NCBI GenBank assembly: GCA_963827855.1
Contig: CAWHBY010000001.1
Location: 930,001 to 994,000 of the forward strand
Source: DTPU01 sp963827855
GTDB taxonomy: Bacteria; Planctomycetota; Phycisphaerae; Sedimentisphaerales; Anaerobacaceae
DNA length: 64,000 bases
Direction: 5' to 3'
Shown: piece by piece, positions 48,768-59,030 of the stretch
How positions within the stretch are numbered: the first letter of the stretch is position 1
Layout of the letters: each line of letters starts with the position of its first letter
The notes under the pieces: model-generated
Told to the model about the DNA's origin: nothing
Databases searched by the model: none
The model's input: only the letters and a program-made list of their open reading frames with translations
Position numbers and translations under genes: made by a program

Positions 48768-50669
48768 TCACCGATCGCGCGTCTGGGAAGCCGTGTTCTC
48801 CTCCAACTCATAGCCCTGCGCGGGCCCCGCCTGGCTGCCTTCGATGGGTTGGAGTGTGTCCATGCGCAGGTAGTCGATCCTCGGATTCGGCGTCCCATCG
48901 GCCGCGATCCCCAAGGTCGTCACCTCATAGACAGGGACGTAGACTCCATCCTCCAGGGGGAGGATTCCCGCCTTCACGTCCTTGGCCGCAAGGGTGGCCG
49001 CCAGTGAAGCCTTGGCGATGTCCAGGTTCGCGAACCGTGACTTGAGGGACGCGACCTTCTTCACGGTCCGGCCGCACTTGTAGTGGCTCACCAGGGAGGC
49101 CACCTCGCCGTCGGGGTCTACTTCGACCATGACGGTGTCGCACCTTTCCGTCAGGATCGGCAGGGTGCCCAGGTTCCTCTTGAATACGACGATGTACCGG
49201 GCCACCTCGGGGTCGGAGGTCCGCGTGTCGCTGAGTATCTCCTCCTTTGTTGCGACCATCCGATTCACCGAGATCACGCGATCGACAGCCACTTCATCCT
49301 TGCCTACGATCTGGCTGGTGGCCAGAAAGGAACTGGCGATGTCGACGGCCTGCTCTTGCGCAAGCCTGCAGGGATGAACATCGCCTTCCTGGCAACGGGT
49401 GTCCCGATAGTACAGGTGCCCAGAGCCAGAGTCCACCCAGACGAACCGCTTGTCGTCAACATGGTACAAGGCCTGCTTCCTGAGAGTGCTGGAGAATCCT
49501 ACATCGCCCTGGATGCCCAGTGCGTGGAGGAACCTCGTCATCGCCGCCTGCTCCTGTTCCTTCGAGTCGGTCCCCTGGTATACCGCGCAGGACGCGGCTG
49601 CGGCACCGCCCTTCACGTCGCCACCGCCAGACCCGCTCCAGACGTAGGGCCCGTCATACGCCTTGACCCGGTCTCCGCCCCACCAGTAGCAGGCGAGGTA
49701 CTGGGGTGCGCCCGGGCCGCTTCTGGGGCGGTCGGTCTTGAAGTCGTGTTCGTTGTCCAGCATTGCGTGGCAGGCCTCGATCGTCTCTGCCTGCACAACG
49801 ACAACGGGTTTGTGGGCAGAGTGTGCATTCAGGGCCGTGTAGGCGAAGCAGGTGGCAATGGAATAGCCCTTCTGGTAGTAGTCCTGGAATCTGCCCCAGT
49901 TCTCGCGGTCGAACGGAGTTCCATAGCTGTAGTCCGTGAAGCCCATGACCATGCGCAGTCCATCGGTCATGGCCTTCCTCCAGATCTTGTAGGGGTCCGC
50001 ATGACGTGAGTTGTACTTGTCAAACAAATCCGGTCTCGAGTAGGTTGGATGGCCATCGTCGGACATGGCTGGACCCACAGCCAGCGTGTTGCAGCCCATC
50101 GCCATGAAGTAGCGGCAATACCCTGGGTAGGCGTCGCCCGCGTAGTACCCCTGGGACTCCCCCAGTCCCATGATGGAGCCGGAGATCATCTCGATCCCAT
50201 TCCAGGCGGACTTCGGCTGCATCATGAAGTCGAAGCTGTCTTCGAAGGTCTGCTTGAAGGTGCCTCCGTGGCCAGAGTGCACGGTCAGGGTGGCAGCGTC
50301 GGCCTCTACGGAGTCAAACTCTGGATGGGTATACTTCCAGTACTCGGGGACGAATGCGTTTTCCTCAAACTCCCTGGGGGTGCTCGGCACGTACTTCAGT
50401 CGAGTCAGTCCAATGGCGTTGAAGGCATCCATCAAGCCCCACTGGTGGTACTTGGCGACTTGATCCCACTGCTCATCCGAGAACCCGCTATAGAGGCTAA
50501 ATGTCGATGCCCACGACAGGGAACAGAGGACAAGGACGGCCGCCAGGACGCTGCACAGAGAGCCTTCTCTCATGCTCATCCGGCAGGTTACGGCGGGTCG
50601 CATCCGATCGGATGGGGCAGTCTCCCTCTCTCTGCGACTGACTGGGTGTGTGTCTTCGAAGGTCTTCAT
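48768..50669 (-). CDS. Large exported protein with DUF6345-like segment
   Basis: A 633-residue protein. The ATG at 50669 follows AAGGAG by 7 bp. An N-terminal signal (GSLCSVLAAVLVLCSLSWAS) is about 40 residues in. The first half includes TLTVHSGHGGTFKQTFEDSF, GYCRYFMAMGCNTLAVGPAM and NSRHADPYKIWRKAMTDGLR, with a His-containing loop like DUF6345 proteins that may be cysteine-peptidase-like. The second half (IVVFKRNLGTLPILTERCDT; VYEVTTLGI) is beta-rich. The family match is loose, and no catalytic residue is proven. Confidence 0.65.
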   Translation of the reverse strand: MKTFEDTHPVSRRERETAPSDRMRPAVTCRMSMREGSLCSVLAAVLVLCSLSWASTFSLYSGFSDEQWDQVAKYHQWGLMDAFNAIGLTRLKYVPSTPREFEENAFVPEYWKYTHPEFDSVEADAATLTVHSGHGGTFKQTFEDSFDFMMQPKSAWNGIEMISGSIMGLGESQGYYAGDAYPGYCRYFMAMGCNTLAVGPAMSDDGHPTYSRPDLFDKYNSRHADPYKIWRKAMTDGLRMVMGFTDYSYGTPFDRENWGRFQDYYQKGYSIATCFAYTALNAHSAHKPVVVVQAETIEACHAMLDNEHDFKTDRPRSGPGAPQYLACYWWGGDRVKAYDGPYVWSGSGGGDVKGGAAAASCAVYQGTDSKEQEQAAMTRFLHALGIQGDVGFSSTLRKQALYHVDDKRFVWVDSGSGHLYYRDTRCQEGDVHPCRLAQEQAVDIASSFLATSQIVGKDEVAVDRVISVNRMVATKEEILSDTRTSDPEVARYIVVFKRNLGTLPILTERCDTVMVEVDPDGEVASLVSHYKCGRTVKKVASLKSRFANLDIAKASLAATLAAKDVKAGILPLEDGVYVPVYEVTTLGIAADGTPNPRIDYLRMDTLQPIEGSQAGPAQGYELEENTASQTRDR

Positions 50670-50712
50670 CGGAGTCTCCTTTGGCAAGGTTGGTGTTGAG
50701 GATGCCTGCGGT

Positions 50713-51393
50713 CTAGGCCGGCCTCGGGATGCTGACGATCGGCGGCAAGACTGGGATATTCACGATGGGAGGCAATACAGGGATACTGACCATCGTGGGC
50801 AGTCTCGGGATAGTCACCACCTTGGGAAGCCGCGGGATCTTCACGATTGTCGGGATCCTGGGGATCTTCACGATGGGCGGCAAGACCGGGATCTTCACGA
50901 TCCTCGGGATCTTGGGGATGCTCACGATCGTCGGGATCTTGGGGATGCTCACAATGGTCGGGATGCTCGGGAAGTCCACAATCATCGGGATACTTGGGAA
51001 GTTGAGAATCATCGGGATGTTTGGGATGTGCACAATGGTCGGGATGTTCGGGATACCTGTCAGCCTGGACGGCAGTGACGGAGCAGCCGGCGGCGATGTC
51101 CGGAGGTCTCTCTGTATCTGACTGGCACGTTCGAGGGCCTCCTGAGCCCGGTGTGCCCGTTCAGCAGCCTGTGCCAGCTCTGCCGCCCTCTGGATCTGCC
51201 CGGCGCGTTCTGCCGCCTCCATCGCTTGGCGTGCCCGTTCAGCAGCCCTCACCTGTGCGGTGATCGCCGTTGCACGGGTGATCTCTCGCCCTCGCCAGTC
51301 TCGCAGGATGTCCGGAGCCGCAGATGCACTGGCGCTGATCGCCAATGCCAGGGCCACTGCAAACCGCACCATCATTCGTTGCCTGCCTAACAT
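50713..51393 (-). CDS. Exported protein with twelve IPxIPxIVx nonapeptide repeats
   Basis: A 226-residue protein. The ATG at 51393 has AAAGGA 8 bp upstream. A signal peptide (VRFAVALALAISASASA) is followed by an Ala/Glu/Arg/Gln-rich coiled-coil (about 30-100). A short PPAAPSLPSR linker leads to twelve nonapeptides of the type IPKIPTIVS or IPVLPPIVK (residues 114-221), ending IPRPA. Proline at positions 2 and 5 and aliphatic residues elsewhere recur in every copy. No family is known to me. The repeats could form an extended or beta-solenoid fibre. It follows 50-60 bp after the pseudopilin gene. Confidence 0.82.
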   Translation of the reverse strand: MLGRQRMMVRFAVALALAISASASAAPDILRDWRGREITRATAITAQVRAAERARQAMEAAERAGQIQRAAELAQAAERAHRAQEALERASQIQRDLRTSPPAAPSLPSRLTGIPNIPTIVHIPNIPMILNFPSIPMIVDFPSIPTIVSIPKIPTIVSIPKIPRIVKIPVLPPIVKIPRIPTIVKIPRLPKVVTIPRLPTMVSIPVLPPIVNIPVLPPIVSIPRPA

Positions 51394-51447
51394 AGTGCAC
51401 TTCCTTTCTCGGCGTGTGGATCGTGCCGACACAAGAGTTATATGGGG

Positions 51448-52047
51448 TCACCGCCGTATGGGGGACCTGATGCCTGTGAACCAGTCTGCCTCCCCGAGCC
51501 GATCGACGTGGAGATCCGCGAAGAGAAGGTTGATGGCGCCGACTCGGTGCCATCCTGGATTGCGATCCCCTCCTATGGCCACGCTGCTGGGGCAGCGAAT
51601 CCGATCAAGCCTCACCTTGCCCAGACTCAGACGGGGGTCCTGGGTGTACCGCCAGTCATAGCTGCCACCTTGAGGTCTGGGCCTGTCAGGATCGCCTGGG
51701 CATCCGAAGACCTTTGCCTGCCCCGTGTAGGGCTCCAGTTGGGACCGGACCTGAAGGGGTACCTGGTTGAAGTCGGTAACCTGGGGCAACGACCCCTGGT
51801 GTTCATTGGCGAACATCCATACCACCGTGCCCAAGGACCTTAGATGGGACAGGCACTGCACCGTGGCGACCTTCCTCCTGGCCGCCTGAAGGGCGGGCAC
51901 GAGCAGGCCCAGCACCAGGGCCGTCATCGCCATGACGACCAGGAGCTCGACAAGGCTGAAACCGGCGGACCTTCGAGGTGGCTGGTTGTGGACGCTGCGA
52001 ATCAGGACTATGTGGCCTTGGATGATGGAGAGGTTTGTCCTTCTCAT
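51448..52047 (-). CDS. Pseudopilin-like protein with prepilin cleavage site
   Basis: A 199-residue protein. The prepilin signal RSAGFSLVELLVVMAMTALV with LGLLVPALQAARR is typical (cleavage after Gly, Glu at +5). Planctomycete-type H-x-DG features (LFADLHVDRLG) replace the usual H-x9-DG. It would be cleaved by PilD and assembled in a type II secretion or type IV pilus-like system. AAGGAG precedes the ATG. It lies next to the nonapeptide-repeat gene on the same strand. Confidence 0.88.
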   Translation of the reverse strand: MRRTNLSIIQGHIVLIRSVHNQPPRRSAGFSLVELLVVMAMTALVLGLLVPALQAARRKVATVQCLSHLRSLGTVVWMFANEHQGSLPQVTDFNQVPLQVRSQLEPYTGQAKVFGCPGDPDRPRPQGGSYDWRYTQDPRLSLGKVRLDRIRCPSSVAIGGDRNPGWHRVGAINLLFADLHVDRLGEADWFTGIRSPIRR

Positions 52048-52314
52048 GGCTGACTCCTTATCTATTCCGCCCTAGAGTTCGCCGAAGCTGCCCACATCTT
52101 GCGCGGCACCAGAATTTCCAGACGCCAGGAAGGGGCGGTGGGGGGCAGAATCCGTCTTGGGGCGGATTGACCGGTTCGCGGCCAACTGCTAGGATGATCT
52201 CACGTGGGAGTCGGCTCGCGCCTGGCACCGGGCCGCTGCGAAGGGGGAGGTTGTGGGCCCTAGAGAGAAGGTCTTCGGGAAGATCGGTGTATGGCAGCGC
52301 CCAAGAGGACAGAA

Positions 52315-53062
52315 ATGGGGGGGGCTCAGAGTCGGTTTCCCACCACGCGATGGTCAGCCATACTCGAGCGCCCGGACCACAGAGGGTGACCGCCTGCGGC
52401 TGATCATCAACGACCTGGCCCAGGCCTACTGGAGGCCCATCTACTGCTACCTGGTTAGAAAGGGGTATTCCAGCGAGAACGCCAAGGATCTGACCCAGGA
52501 CTTCTTCACGGAGATCGTGTGCGACTGCACCCTGGTCCGGCGTGCGGACCCTTCCAAGGGCAGGTTCCGCACCTTCCTGTTGACGGCCCTGGAGTGCAAC
52601 CTGGTCGATGACCACCGCAAGAGAGGGAGAAAGAAGAGGCTGCCCTCTGCCGGGATTGTGAACCTGGAAGCCCCAGACCTTGGCAACCTTGAGGCCTGCA
52701 GCTCAGGACTCACCCCGGCACAGGCCTTGGACTACGCCTTCGTCACAGACCTGCTGGATCAGGTGCTCGCCGAGGTTGAGGACTACTACTGCAAGGCGGG
52801 CAAGACCGGCCACTGGGAGGTGTTTCGGCTGAGGGTCCTGACACCTATCCTTGAGGGATGCAGGCCTGCCTCCCTGGATGACATCTGTGCCCAGCTCGGC
52901 ATCCGCAGGCCGGCCATGGCCTCCAATATGGAGGTCACTGTCAAGCGGCGATTCAGGGCGGTACTGATGAGGCGATTGCGGGACCTGACCGGCTCCGAGG
53001 ATCAGGCGAAGGACGAGTTCGATGAAATCTGGCGTTTTTTGTCCGAGGAGGGCGCAGGATAG
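52315..53062 (+). CDS. ECF sigma factor of the planctomycete Ser/Thr-kinase group, frameshifted near the start
   Basis: The main frame carries region 2 (YWRPIYCYLVRKGYSSENAK and DLTQDFFTEIV), LRTFLLTALE-type region 2.4 as RFRTFLLTALECNLVDDHRK, and region 4 (SLDDICAQLGIRRPAMASNM). The usual N-terminus FPTTRWSAILERPDH lies in the preceding frame from an ATG at 52315 with AGAGGA upstream; one extra base near 52381 separates the two. This ECF group works with a kinase, here encoded two genes downstream. It probably drives the locus to its right. Confidence 0.88.
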
Positions 53063-53135
53063 CCAGGCAACCGGCGAATTGACCACCGACGCAGGGCCTC
53101 AGGGTCAGGCTTCGGCACTACCAGGGACACCTGTC

Positions 53136-53675
53136 ATGGGCAAACGGAAGACCACATTTGGCGTCAGCCGCAGGCAGTTGGCCAAGCTCTGGGCTGCTGG
53201 CGAGGATACTCCGGACGACACCTCGCATCCCGAGGACGATGAGGCCCGAAGGCAGTCCCTGCACGACGGCCTGGCGGAGGCCCTGCCCCTGGACCCGGCC
53301 ATGGCGAAGGTGCTGCCGGAGATCCTGGGTCGCCTCTGCGAGCAGTTGCGGCCGTTCGCGTCGGCTTCGCTGGGTCGGCTCCTCACCGATCCCAACACGG
53401 ACGTGGAGGTCCTGACCAAGATCCACGATCTTCAGAAGCAGGCTGCCCAGGCGGCCGAGACGCAGGCCCGGCGGGAGGCGGCCACGGCCATCTACTATGG
53501 GGCCATTGCCGCCGCCCTGGTACACCACAACCGCAGGATCACCCGCTTCTCGTGCACCAGCCTCAGGGATGCATTCACTGCGATGCTGGAGACCGGCTGG
53601 GTAGCGCCCGATCTGGCCGATCTCTTCCAGAAGGCTCGCACGATGTGTGAGGCCGAGATCCGGGCCCGGAGGTAG
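53136..53675 (+). CDS. Conserved hypothetical protein between sigma factor and kinase
   Basis: A 179-residue, mostly helical protein (GKRKTTFGVSRRQLAKLWAA at the start; LCEQLRPFASASLGRLLTDP; HDLQKQAAQAAETQARREAA). No domain is recognised. A longer frame from 53022 overlaps the sigma factor. It is 6 bp upstream of the kinase start, and may be an adaptor for that pair. Confidence 0.7.
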   Translation: MGKRKTTFGVSRRQLAKLWAAGEDTPDDTSHPEDDEARRQSLHDGLAEALPLDPAMAKVLPEILGRLCEQLRPFASASLGRLLTDPNTDVEVLTKIHDLQKQAAQAAETQARREAATAIYYGAIAAALVHHNRRITRFSCTSLRDAFTAMLETGWVAPDLADLFQKARTMCEAEIRARR

Positions 53676-53681
53676 ACACGC

Positions 53682-55208
53682 ATGGAAGTACCCGAGAGAA
53701 CGGGCAAGGTCTTCCCAGGCGTCAGTGTCCCGCCGGACCCGGGGACAGCGGGGCCCTCGCCCTGCGCAGCCGTTCCGGTCATCGAGGGCTATCAGGACTT
53801 TGAGCCGGTGGCCGAGGGGGGCATGGGTGAGGTGTGGCGTGCCATCCAGACCGGGACCCGCCGCGAAGTGGCTCTCAAGGTGATCCACTCCCGCTTCCTG
53901 GGTTCCGAGCGAGCGAGATCCCGGTTTGAGCGGGAGGTCGAGCTGGCTGCCAGGCTGGAGCACCCCAACATTGCCCGCGTGTACGAGAGCGGAGTCCATC
54001 AGCAGAGATACTACTACGCCATGGAGTTCATCAAGGGCAGGACCCTGGATCAATACCTTGAGCAGTCTGGCCTGAATCTGCGGCAGACCCTGGAGTTGAT
54101 GGATCGCGTCTGTCGGGCCATGATGTACGCCCACCAGAAGGGGATCATCCATCGAGACCTGAAGCCGACCAACATCATGGTGTCGGATGACGGCCAACCC
54201 CACATCCTGGACTTCGGGCTGGCCAAAGACATCCTGGCCGATTCACAGGGCCGGGCCCTCTCGCTGGACGGAGACAAGATGGGCACCTGCGAATACATGT
54301 CTCCTGAGCAGGCCGCAGGGCGGCTCCATGAGGTGGACACGCGCAGCGATGTCTACAGCCTGGGCGTGATCCTCTACGTCGCGGTCACTCGCCAATGGCC
54401 CTACGACGTGTCCGGTCCCTTCTATCAGGTCTGCACGAATGTCCAGCATCAAGACCCGTTGCGGCCGTCCAAGGTGACCCCGCAGGTGGACGCCGACCTG
54501 GAGGCCATCCTGCTCAAGGCCCTGGCCAAGCAACAGGATCAGCGCTACGCGTCCGTTGCCGAGTTCGCGGAGGACATCCGCAGGTGGCTCGATGGCCTCC
54601 CGGTCCAGGCTCGCGCGATCAACACGGCGTACTGGGTACGCAAGTGGATCTCCCGCCACAAGGCCGCAGCGGCGGTGGCGGGCCTGGTCGTCGTGGTGCT
54701 CCTGAGCACCGGATTCATCGGGGTCTACTCCTACAGCAAGGCCCAGGCCGCCATCCGCCAGCTCGGCCGCGCAGAACAGGGCCATCAGATCGCGATGCAG
54801 AGGATGCAGACCACTCTGAACGCGGCGGCCTTCGGCCTGTTCCTGGAGCTCTGGCACAACCACGATCCGCGGGCCGCGAGATTTGGGCTCTATGTGCCCA
54901 GAGGCTCACGGGAACAGAAGGCCGTGGCCTTCCTGGCGGATGACCGGCGATTCGAAAAGAAGGAGTACGACATCGAGAAGTGGCTGTCTGGCGACCAGGC
55001 CGCCTTCTGGCAGTTCATCTTGGGGGAGTGCCACTTCAACGGGCAGAAACCGACGGAGGCGATCAGGGCATACCGGGCATGTCTCGACAAGGCCCGCGGG
55101 ACTGACGCAGACGCCTGGTTCACGGAGGTGGCCCAGGCCCGCCTGAAGGAACTGGAGGGTGGCCCCTCGCCCCAACCGGGCACGGCTCCGCAAGGGGGTG
55201 GCCCATGA
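53682..55208 (+). CDS. Transmembrane Ser/Thr protein kinase (Hanks type)
   Basis: A 508-residue protein. The kinase domain (about 35-310) has the Gly loop EPVAEGGMGEVWRA, VALKVIHSRF with the ATP lysine, HRDLKPTNIMV, ILDFGLAKD and GTCEYMSPEQAAG, all intact. A transmembrane helix (AAAVAGLVVVVLLSTGFIGV) follows, and an outer C-terminal region (AFWQFILGECHFNGQKPTEA) has a TPR-like repeat. It probably senses an external signal and phosphorylates the sigma factor or its partner. Its stop overlaps the pseudopilin start (ATGA). Confidence 0.94.
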   Translation: MEVPERTGKVFPGVSVPPDPGTAGPSPCAAVPVIEGYQDFEPVAEGGMGEVWRAIQTGTRREVALKVIHSRFLGSERARSRFEREVELAARLEHPNIARVYESGVHQQRYYYAMEFIKGRTLDQYLEQSGLNLRQTLELMDRVCRAMMYAHQKGIIHRDLKPTNIMVSDDGQPHILDFGLAKDILADSQGRALSLDGDKMGTCEYMSPEQAAGRLHEVDTRSDVYSLGVILYVAVTRQWPYDVSGPFYQVCTNVQHQDPLRPSKVTPQVDADLEAILLKALAKQQDQRYASVAEFAEDIRRWLDGLPVQARAINTAYWVRKWISRHKAAAAVAGLVVVVLLSTGFIGVYSYSKAQAAIRQLGRAEQGHQIAMQRMQTTLNAAAFGLFLELWHNHDPRAARFGLYVPRGSREQKAVAFLADDRRFEKKEYDIEKWLSGDQAAFWQFILGECHFNGQKPTEAIRAYRACLDKARGTDADAWFTEVAQARLKELEGGPSPQPGTAPQGGGP

Positions 55209-56011
55209 GGGCGCTCCGCGAGGGCTCACGATCTCTGAGTCGCCAAGGCAGGGCCTTCACGCTGATCGAGTTGCTCGTCGTGATTGCCGTGATCTGCGTG
55301 GTGATCGCCGTCTCGCTGCCCACGCTGAGCTTGGGCCGTCGCCAGGCCCGTACGCTTGACTGCAGGGGCAAGCTCCGGTCCATTGCCCAGGCTTGGGAGA
55401 TGTACCTCGGCGACTACCATGGGGCATTCTGCAAGTGGCCGATGGCCAACCTCTGCTTTGGGGGATGGGAGGGAGACGACACCAGCCTGGCGGGGATCCA
55501 GAGGCCGCTCAACCGGTACCTGGGCCTTCCGGTCGTGCTGAAGTCACCGGACCAGGCTGCTGACGCGTTCCAGTGTCCCTGTGACAAGGGCAGGCCTGAA
55601 GAGGAGGACCCTCCAGCATTCCGATGGTACGGCAATAGCTATCAGACCAATGTGCTGCTGATCGGTGATGCCCGGAAGGGCTGGCTGCCCGACGCCAACC
55701 TGTTGACCGAACTCAACCGAAGAATCGGGAATGTGACGACGGATGCGGTGAGCAATCCCAGCTTGCTGCTCCTCGTGGGCGACCATGGGTGGGCCAACTG
55801 CTGGGAGCCGAGGCTTCCTGCCAAGACCTATTGGCATGGCCGCAAGTGTGGCCACAACCTTGCCTTTTTGGACGGTCATGTGAGTCTCCTGCGAATTCAC
55901 AAGGGACTGTACAGGACCGACGCCTACACCGTTCTTCCCTTTGCGGATCTCTATGGCCTTGCCGGGAAGGTGCAGAGGGAGGAGGAATGCAGGAGTGAGG
56001 AAGTACGATAG
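55205..56011 (+). CDS. Pseudopilin-like protein with H-x-DGH motif
   Basis: A 268-residue protein with the prepilin signal RQGRAFTLIELLVVIAVICV and a beta-rich body ending in GHNLAFLDGHVSLLR, typical of the planctomycete DUF1559-like group. It overlaps the kinase stop by 4 bp, so it is translationally coupled. The last residues (REEECRSEEVR) are encoded by GGAGTGAGG heptamers. Confidence 0.9.
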   Translation: MRALREGSRSLSRQGRAFTLIELLVVIAVICVVIAVSLPTLSLGRRQARTLDCRGKLRSIAQAWEMYLGDYHGAFCKWPMANLCFGGWEGDDTSLAGIQRPLNRYLGLPVVLKSPDQAADAFQCPCDKGRPEEEDPPAFRWYGNSYQTNVLLIGDARKGWLPDANLLTELNRRIGNVTTDAVSNPSLLLLVGDHGWANCWEPRLPAKTYWHGRKCGHNLAFLDGHVSLLRIHKGLYRTDAYTVLPFADLYGLAGKVQREEECRSEEVR

Positions 56012-56032
56012 GGTCGATTGAGGAGTGAGGAC

Positions 56033-59030
56033 ATGTCGCCGACGAGGGGTATGGGAATGAAGTGGGTGGCAGCAGCCCTTCTGCTGGCAGCCAGCCCGGT
56101 CGCCCTGGGGCGGGTGGTCTACGTGGACGCCGCCGCCGCAGGGGCAGACAACGGGAAGAGCTGGGCCGATGCCTACCGGTCCCTTCAACACGGCCTGCTT
56201 GAGGCTTACTTCGCTGATGACGCTGTGGAGGTCAGGATCGCCCGCGGCACGTACAGACCTGACCAGGCCTGCTGGATCGTGCCCGGCGACCGGGGTTGGG
56301 GCTTTCCGTTACAGGGCGGTGTCGCGATCAAAGGGGGGTATGTCGGTATTCAAGGGGCGGACCCCAACGTCCGTGACTCGCAGGCCTTCAGGACCGTCCT
56401 TTCCGGCGATCTGGCCCAGGATGACGTGGGCGGCTTGGATCCCTGCTCGCTGTTGACGGCCGCCTGCAGGCGGGACAACTCCTACCACGTGGTCAAGGCC
56501 CTTGGCGTCGGGCCTAGCGCGGTGCTGGACGGAGTGGTCATCACCGGCGGGACTGCCAATGGGACGGCGAATGAGCGATTGGGCGGGGGCATCGTCATTG
56601 CCGACGGCAGTCCAAGGCTCGCTCACTGCACCTTTGAGTCCAATGCCGCACTGAGAGGCGGGTCTGCGTATGTCCAGGGTGGCAGCCCAACCCTCGAAGA
56701 CTGTACGTTCTCCGGCAGCTATGCGTCTTCGCGCGGCGGAGGTCTCTCGTGCAGCGGATCCGCAGTGATCAACGTGGCCGACTGCAGGTTTGTTGGGAAT
56801 GACGCCAATGAAGCGGGAGGGGCCGTCTACTTCGAAGACTGCTCGGGTTCCGCCAGCGGGTGCACGCTTGCCCGAAACACGGCGGCTTTTGGCGGGGCCG
56901 TGTTGGGCTATGACGCGGATGTCCGCTTCGTGAAGTGTCGTTTCGAGACCGACTCCGCCCTCGTCAAGGGTGGGGCCGCCTACTGTATTGCCGAGGCTGG
57001 CGGCGTTCCGACCTGGAGTCAGTGTCGTTTTGAGCGATGCCATGCCCTGCAGGGCGGGGCCATCTACGCTGCCCAGATCGACATGTCATTGGCCTTCTGC
57101 ACGTTCAAGGGCAATCACTCCGATGAAGGCGGGGGGGCCATCTACAACGACCACAGCCGGCCACAGATCGCCAACTGCCTCTTCCTGGGCAATACGGCTG
57201 GCGGATACGCCGGGCAGACCGTGTTCCACAATCAGGCACCCCTGAAGCCTGAACTCGATCCACCCATGATGTATGTGCTCAGGGGCTTTGGACCCGACGG
57301 GGGGGCCCTCTACAACTACGAGTGCGGTCCAACCCTGGTCAACTGCACCTTTGCGCTGAATCGTGCGCAGAACTTGGGCGGCGCGATCTGCACCGTTCCG
57401 CCGCAGTACAAGATGCCAGGGTCGAGCGTCGCCACCATGGGCACGGTCAGATTCCGGCTATCCGACTGCACGCTGTACCAGAACCGCGCCGCCTGGGGGC
57501 CCGATCTGTACAATCACGCGGGAGACGTCAAGCCGGACCTGACGAACTGCGTGTTGTGGTCTAATCTTCAGTTCCGGAGCCGTCGGACCCCTCGACCAGC
57601 CTTGCGGGGGGTGACTGCCTCTCACAGCGACATTGAGACGGGCTGGCCTGGAACCGGCAATATCGACATCTTCCCAGGTATCAGTCTTGAGGGATACCTA
57701 TTGGCAGGCTCTCCCTGCGTCGATGCCGGAGATCCCAACTTCGTCCTCGACCCCAACAACCCGCTCGATGTGCACGGCTCCCCTCGCATCGCAGGAGCCC
57801 GGGTCGACATCGGGTCCGATGAGTTCACGGACACCGACGCCGACGGCCTGCCGGATGGGTGGGAGAAGGAGCACTTCGGCTCCGTGCAGGCCGGCGATCC
57901 GCTGGCGGATGATGACGGAGATGGGCTGTCGAATCTCGAAGAATGCGGATTCTACACGGGCAACCCCGTGCGGCCACCTCTATGCGTGGATGCCGCCAAG
58001 GCAGGGGACCTCCAGGCGGACGGCACGCAAGATCACCCGTTTGGGACAATCCAACAGGCCCTCGATGCCGCCCTGTACGGCGATACCGTTCTGGTCGGGC
58101 CGGGCGTCTATGCCGGCAAAGGCAACGCCGATCTGGACTATGGCCACAAATGGCTGGCCCTTCGCAGTACGCAAGGCCCTGACCAGACGGTCATCGACTG
58201 TAACGGTCTGGGACGGGCCATTCGGTATGAGACTACCGTTGGGGTGAATGCCCTCCTCGACGGATTCACGATCCGCGGCGGCGGAGCCGACCCGGGACAG
58301 GCGTTGCGGATGGAGAGTTGCCGCTTCGTCATCACGGACAGCATCCTGACCGGCCATGGCCGGGACCCGGCGGGCTGCATCTCCTGTGCCTTCAGCGAGC
58401 TGGCCATTGGAGATCTCTCGATCCACGGTAGCAGCACGCACCCCGGCGAGCCCAACCTGGGGAAGATCTCCTTCTCCAATGTGGCCATTGGGCACGTGTT
58501 GGACCTTCAGGGCGGAACCCTGGGTATCGTCTCGTCGTCCTTCGAGGGGCCGGGGCGCGTCACCCTTGCGTCCGATGCCTCCCTGGTCGCCTCCACCTAT
58601 CCGGGCGCTGCGGCAACGACCGTGCACTGCGACGTGCTGGGGCCGGGGAACATCGTCATCGAGCCAGGCCAGCAACTGATCGTCGAGGCGAACGCCGTGG
58701 TTCGCCTTGCCGACGCGTCCTCCGGCCAGCGAGGACGGATCACGGTCGAAGGGTCGCTCGTCGTTCGCGGCAATGCCACCCTGCAGGACTCCGACGTCTT
58801 CGTGAAGCTGATGCGATTGGAGGACGCCAACGCGATCCAGTACAATGACATCCGGCTCCTGGAGGCCAGCACGGGCTTCGGCGGGGAGTTCTTCGTGGCT
58901 GGCCGGGCCAAGGTCCGAGACAACACCATCCTGTCAGAGGGCGATCGATATCTCGATCTTGACCCCGATCCCGACGACCCCAACCATCCCAGTCTCAGCG
59001 GCAATCGGATTACTGTCGTCGTCAAGGAAG
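56033..59030 (+). CDS. Giant secreted beta-helix protein, N-terminal portion of a frameshifted gene
   Basis: A signal peptide (WVAAALLLAASPVALG) leads to VVYVDAAAAGADNGKSWADA, the usual start of planctomycete right-handed beta-helix proteins. About 500 residues of parallel beta-helix repeats follow (ADGSPRLAHCTFESNAALRG; GGAVYFEDCSGSASGCTLAR). VDIGSDEFTDTDADGLPDGW and ADDDGDGLSNLEECGF form thrombospondin-3-like calcium repeats. A second beta-helix runs to RITVVVKEA. One base is missing after 59030, and the frame then drifts into junk. The ATG at 56033 has GGAG upstream. Relatives bind or degrade polysaccharides. Confidence 0.88.

Noticed and set aside
50713..51100. 27 bp periodic DNA looked like a CRISPR array
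   Set aside because: The period has no unique spacers and is fully explained by the nonapeptide repeats; the frame is open throughout.
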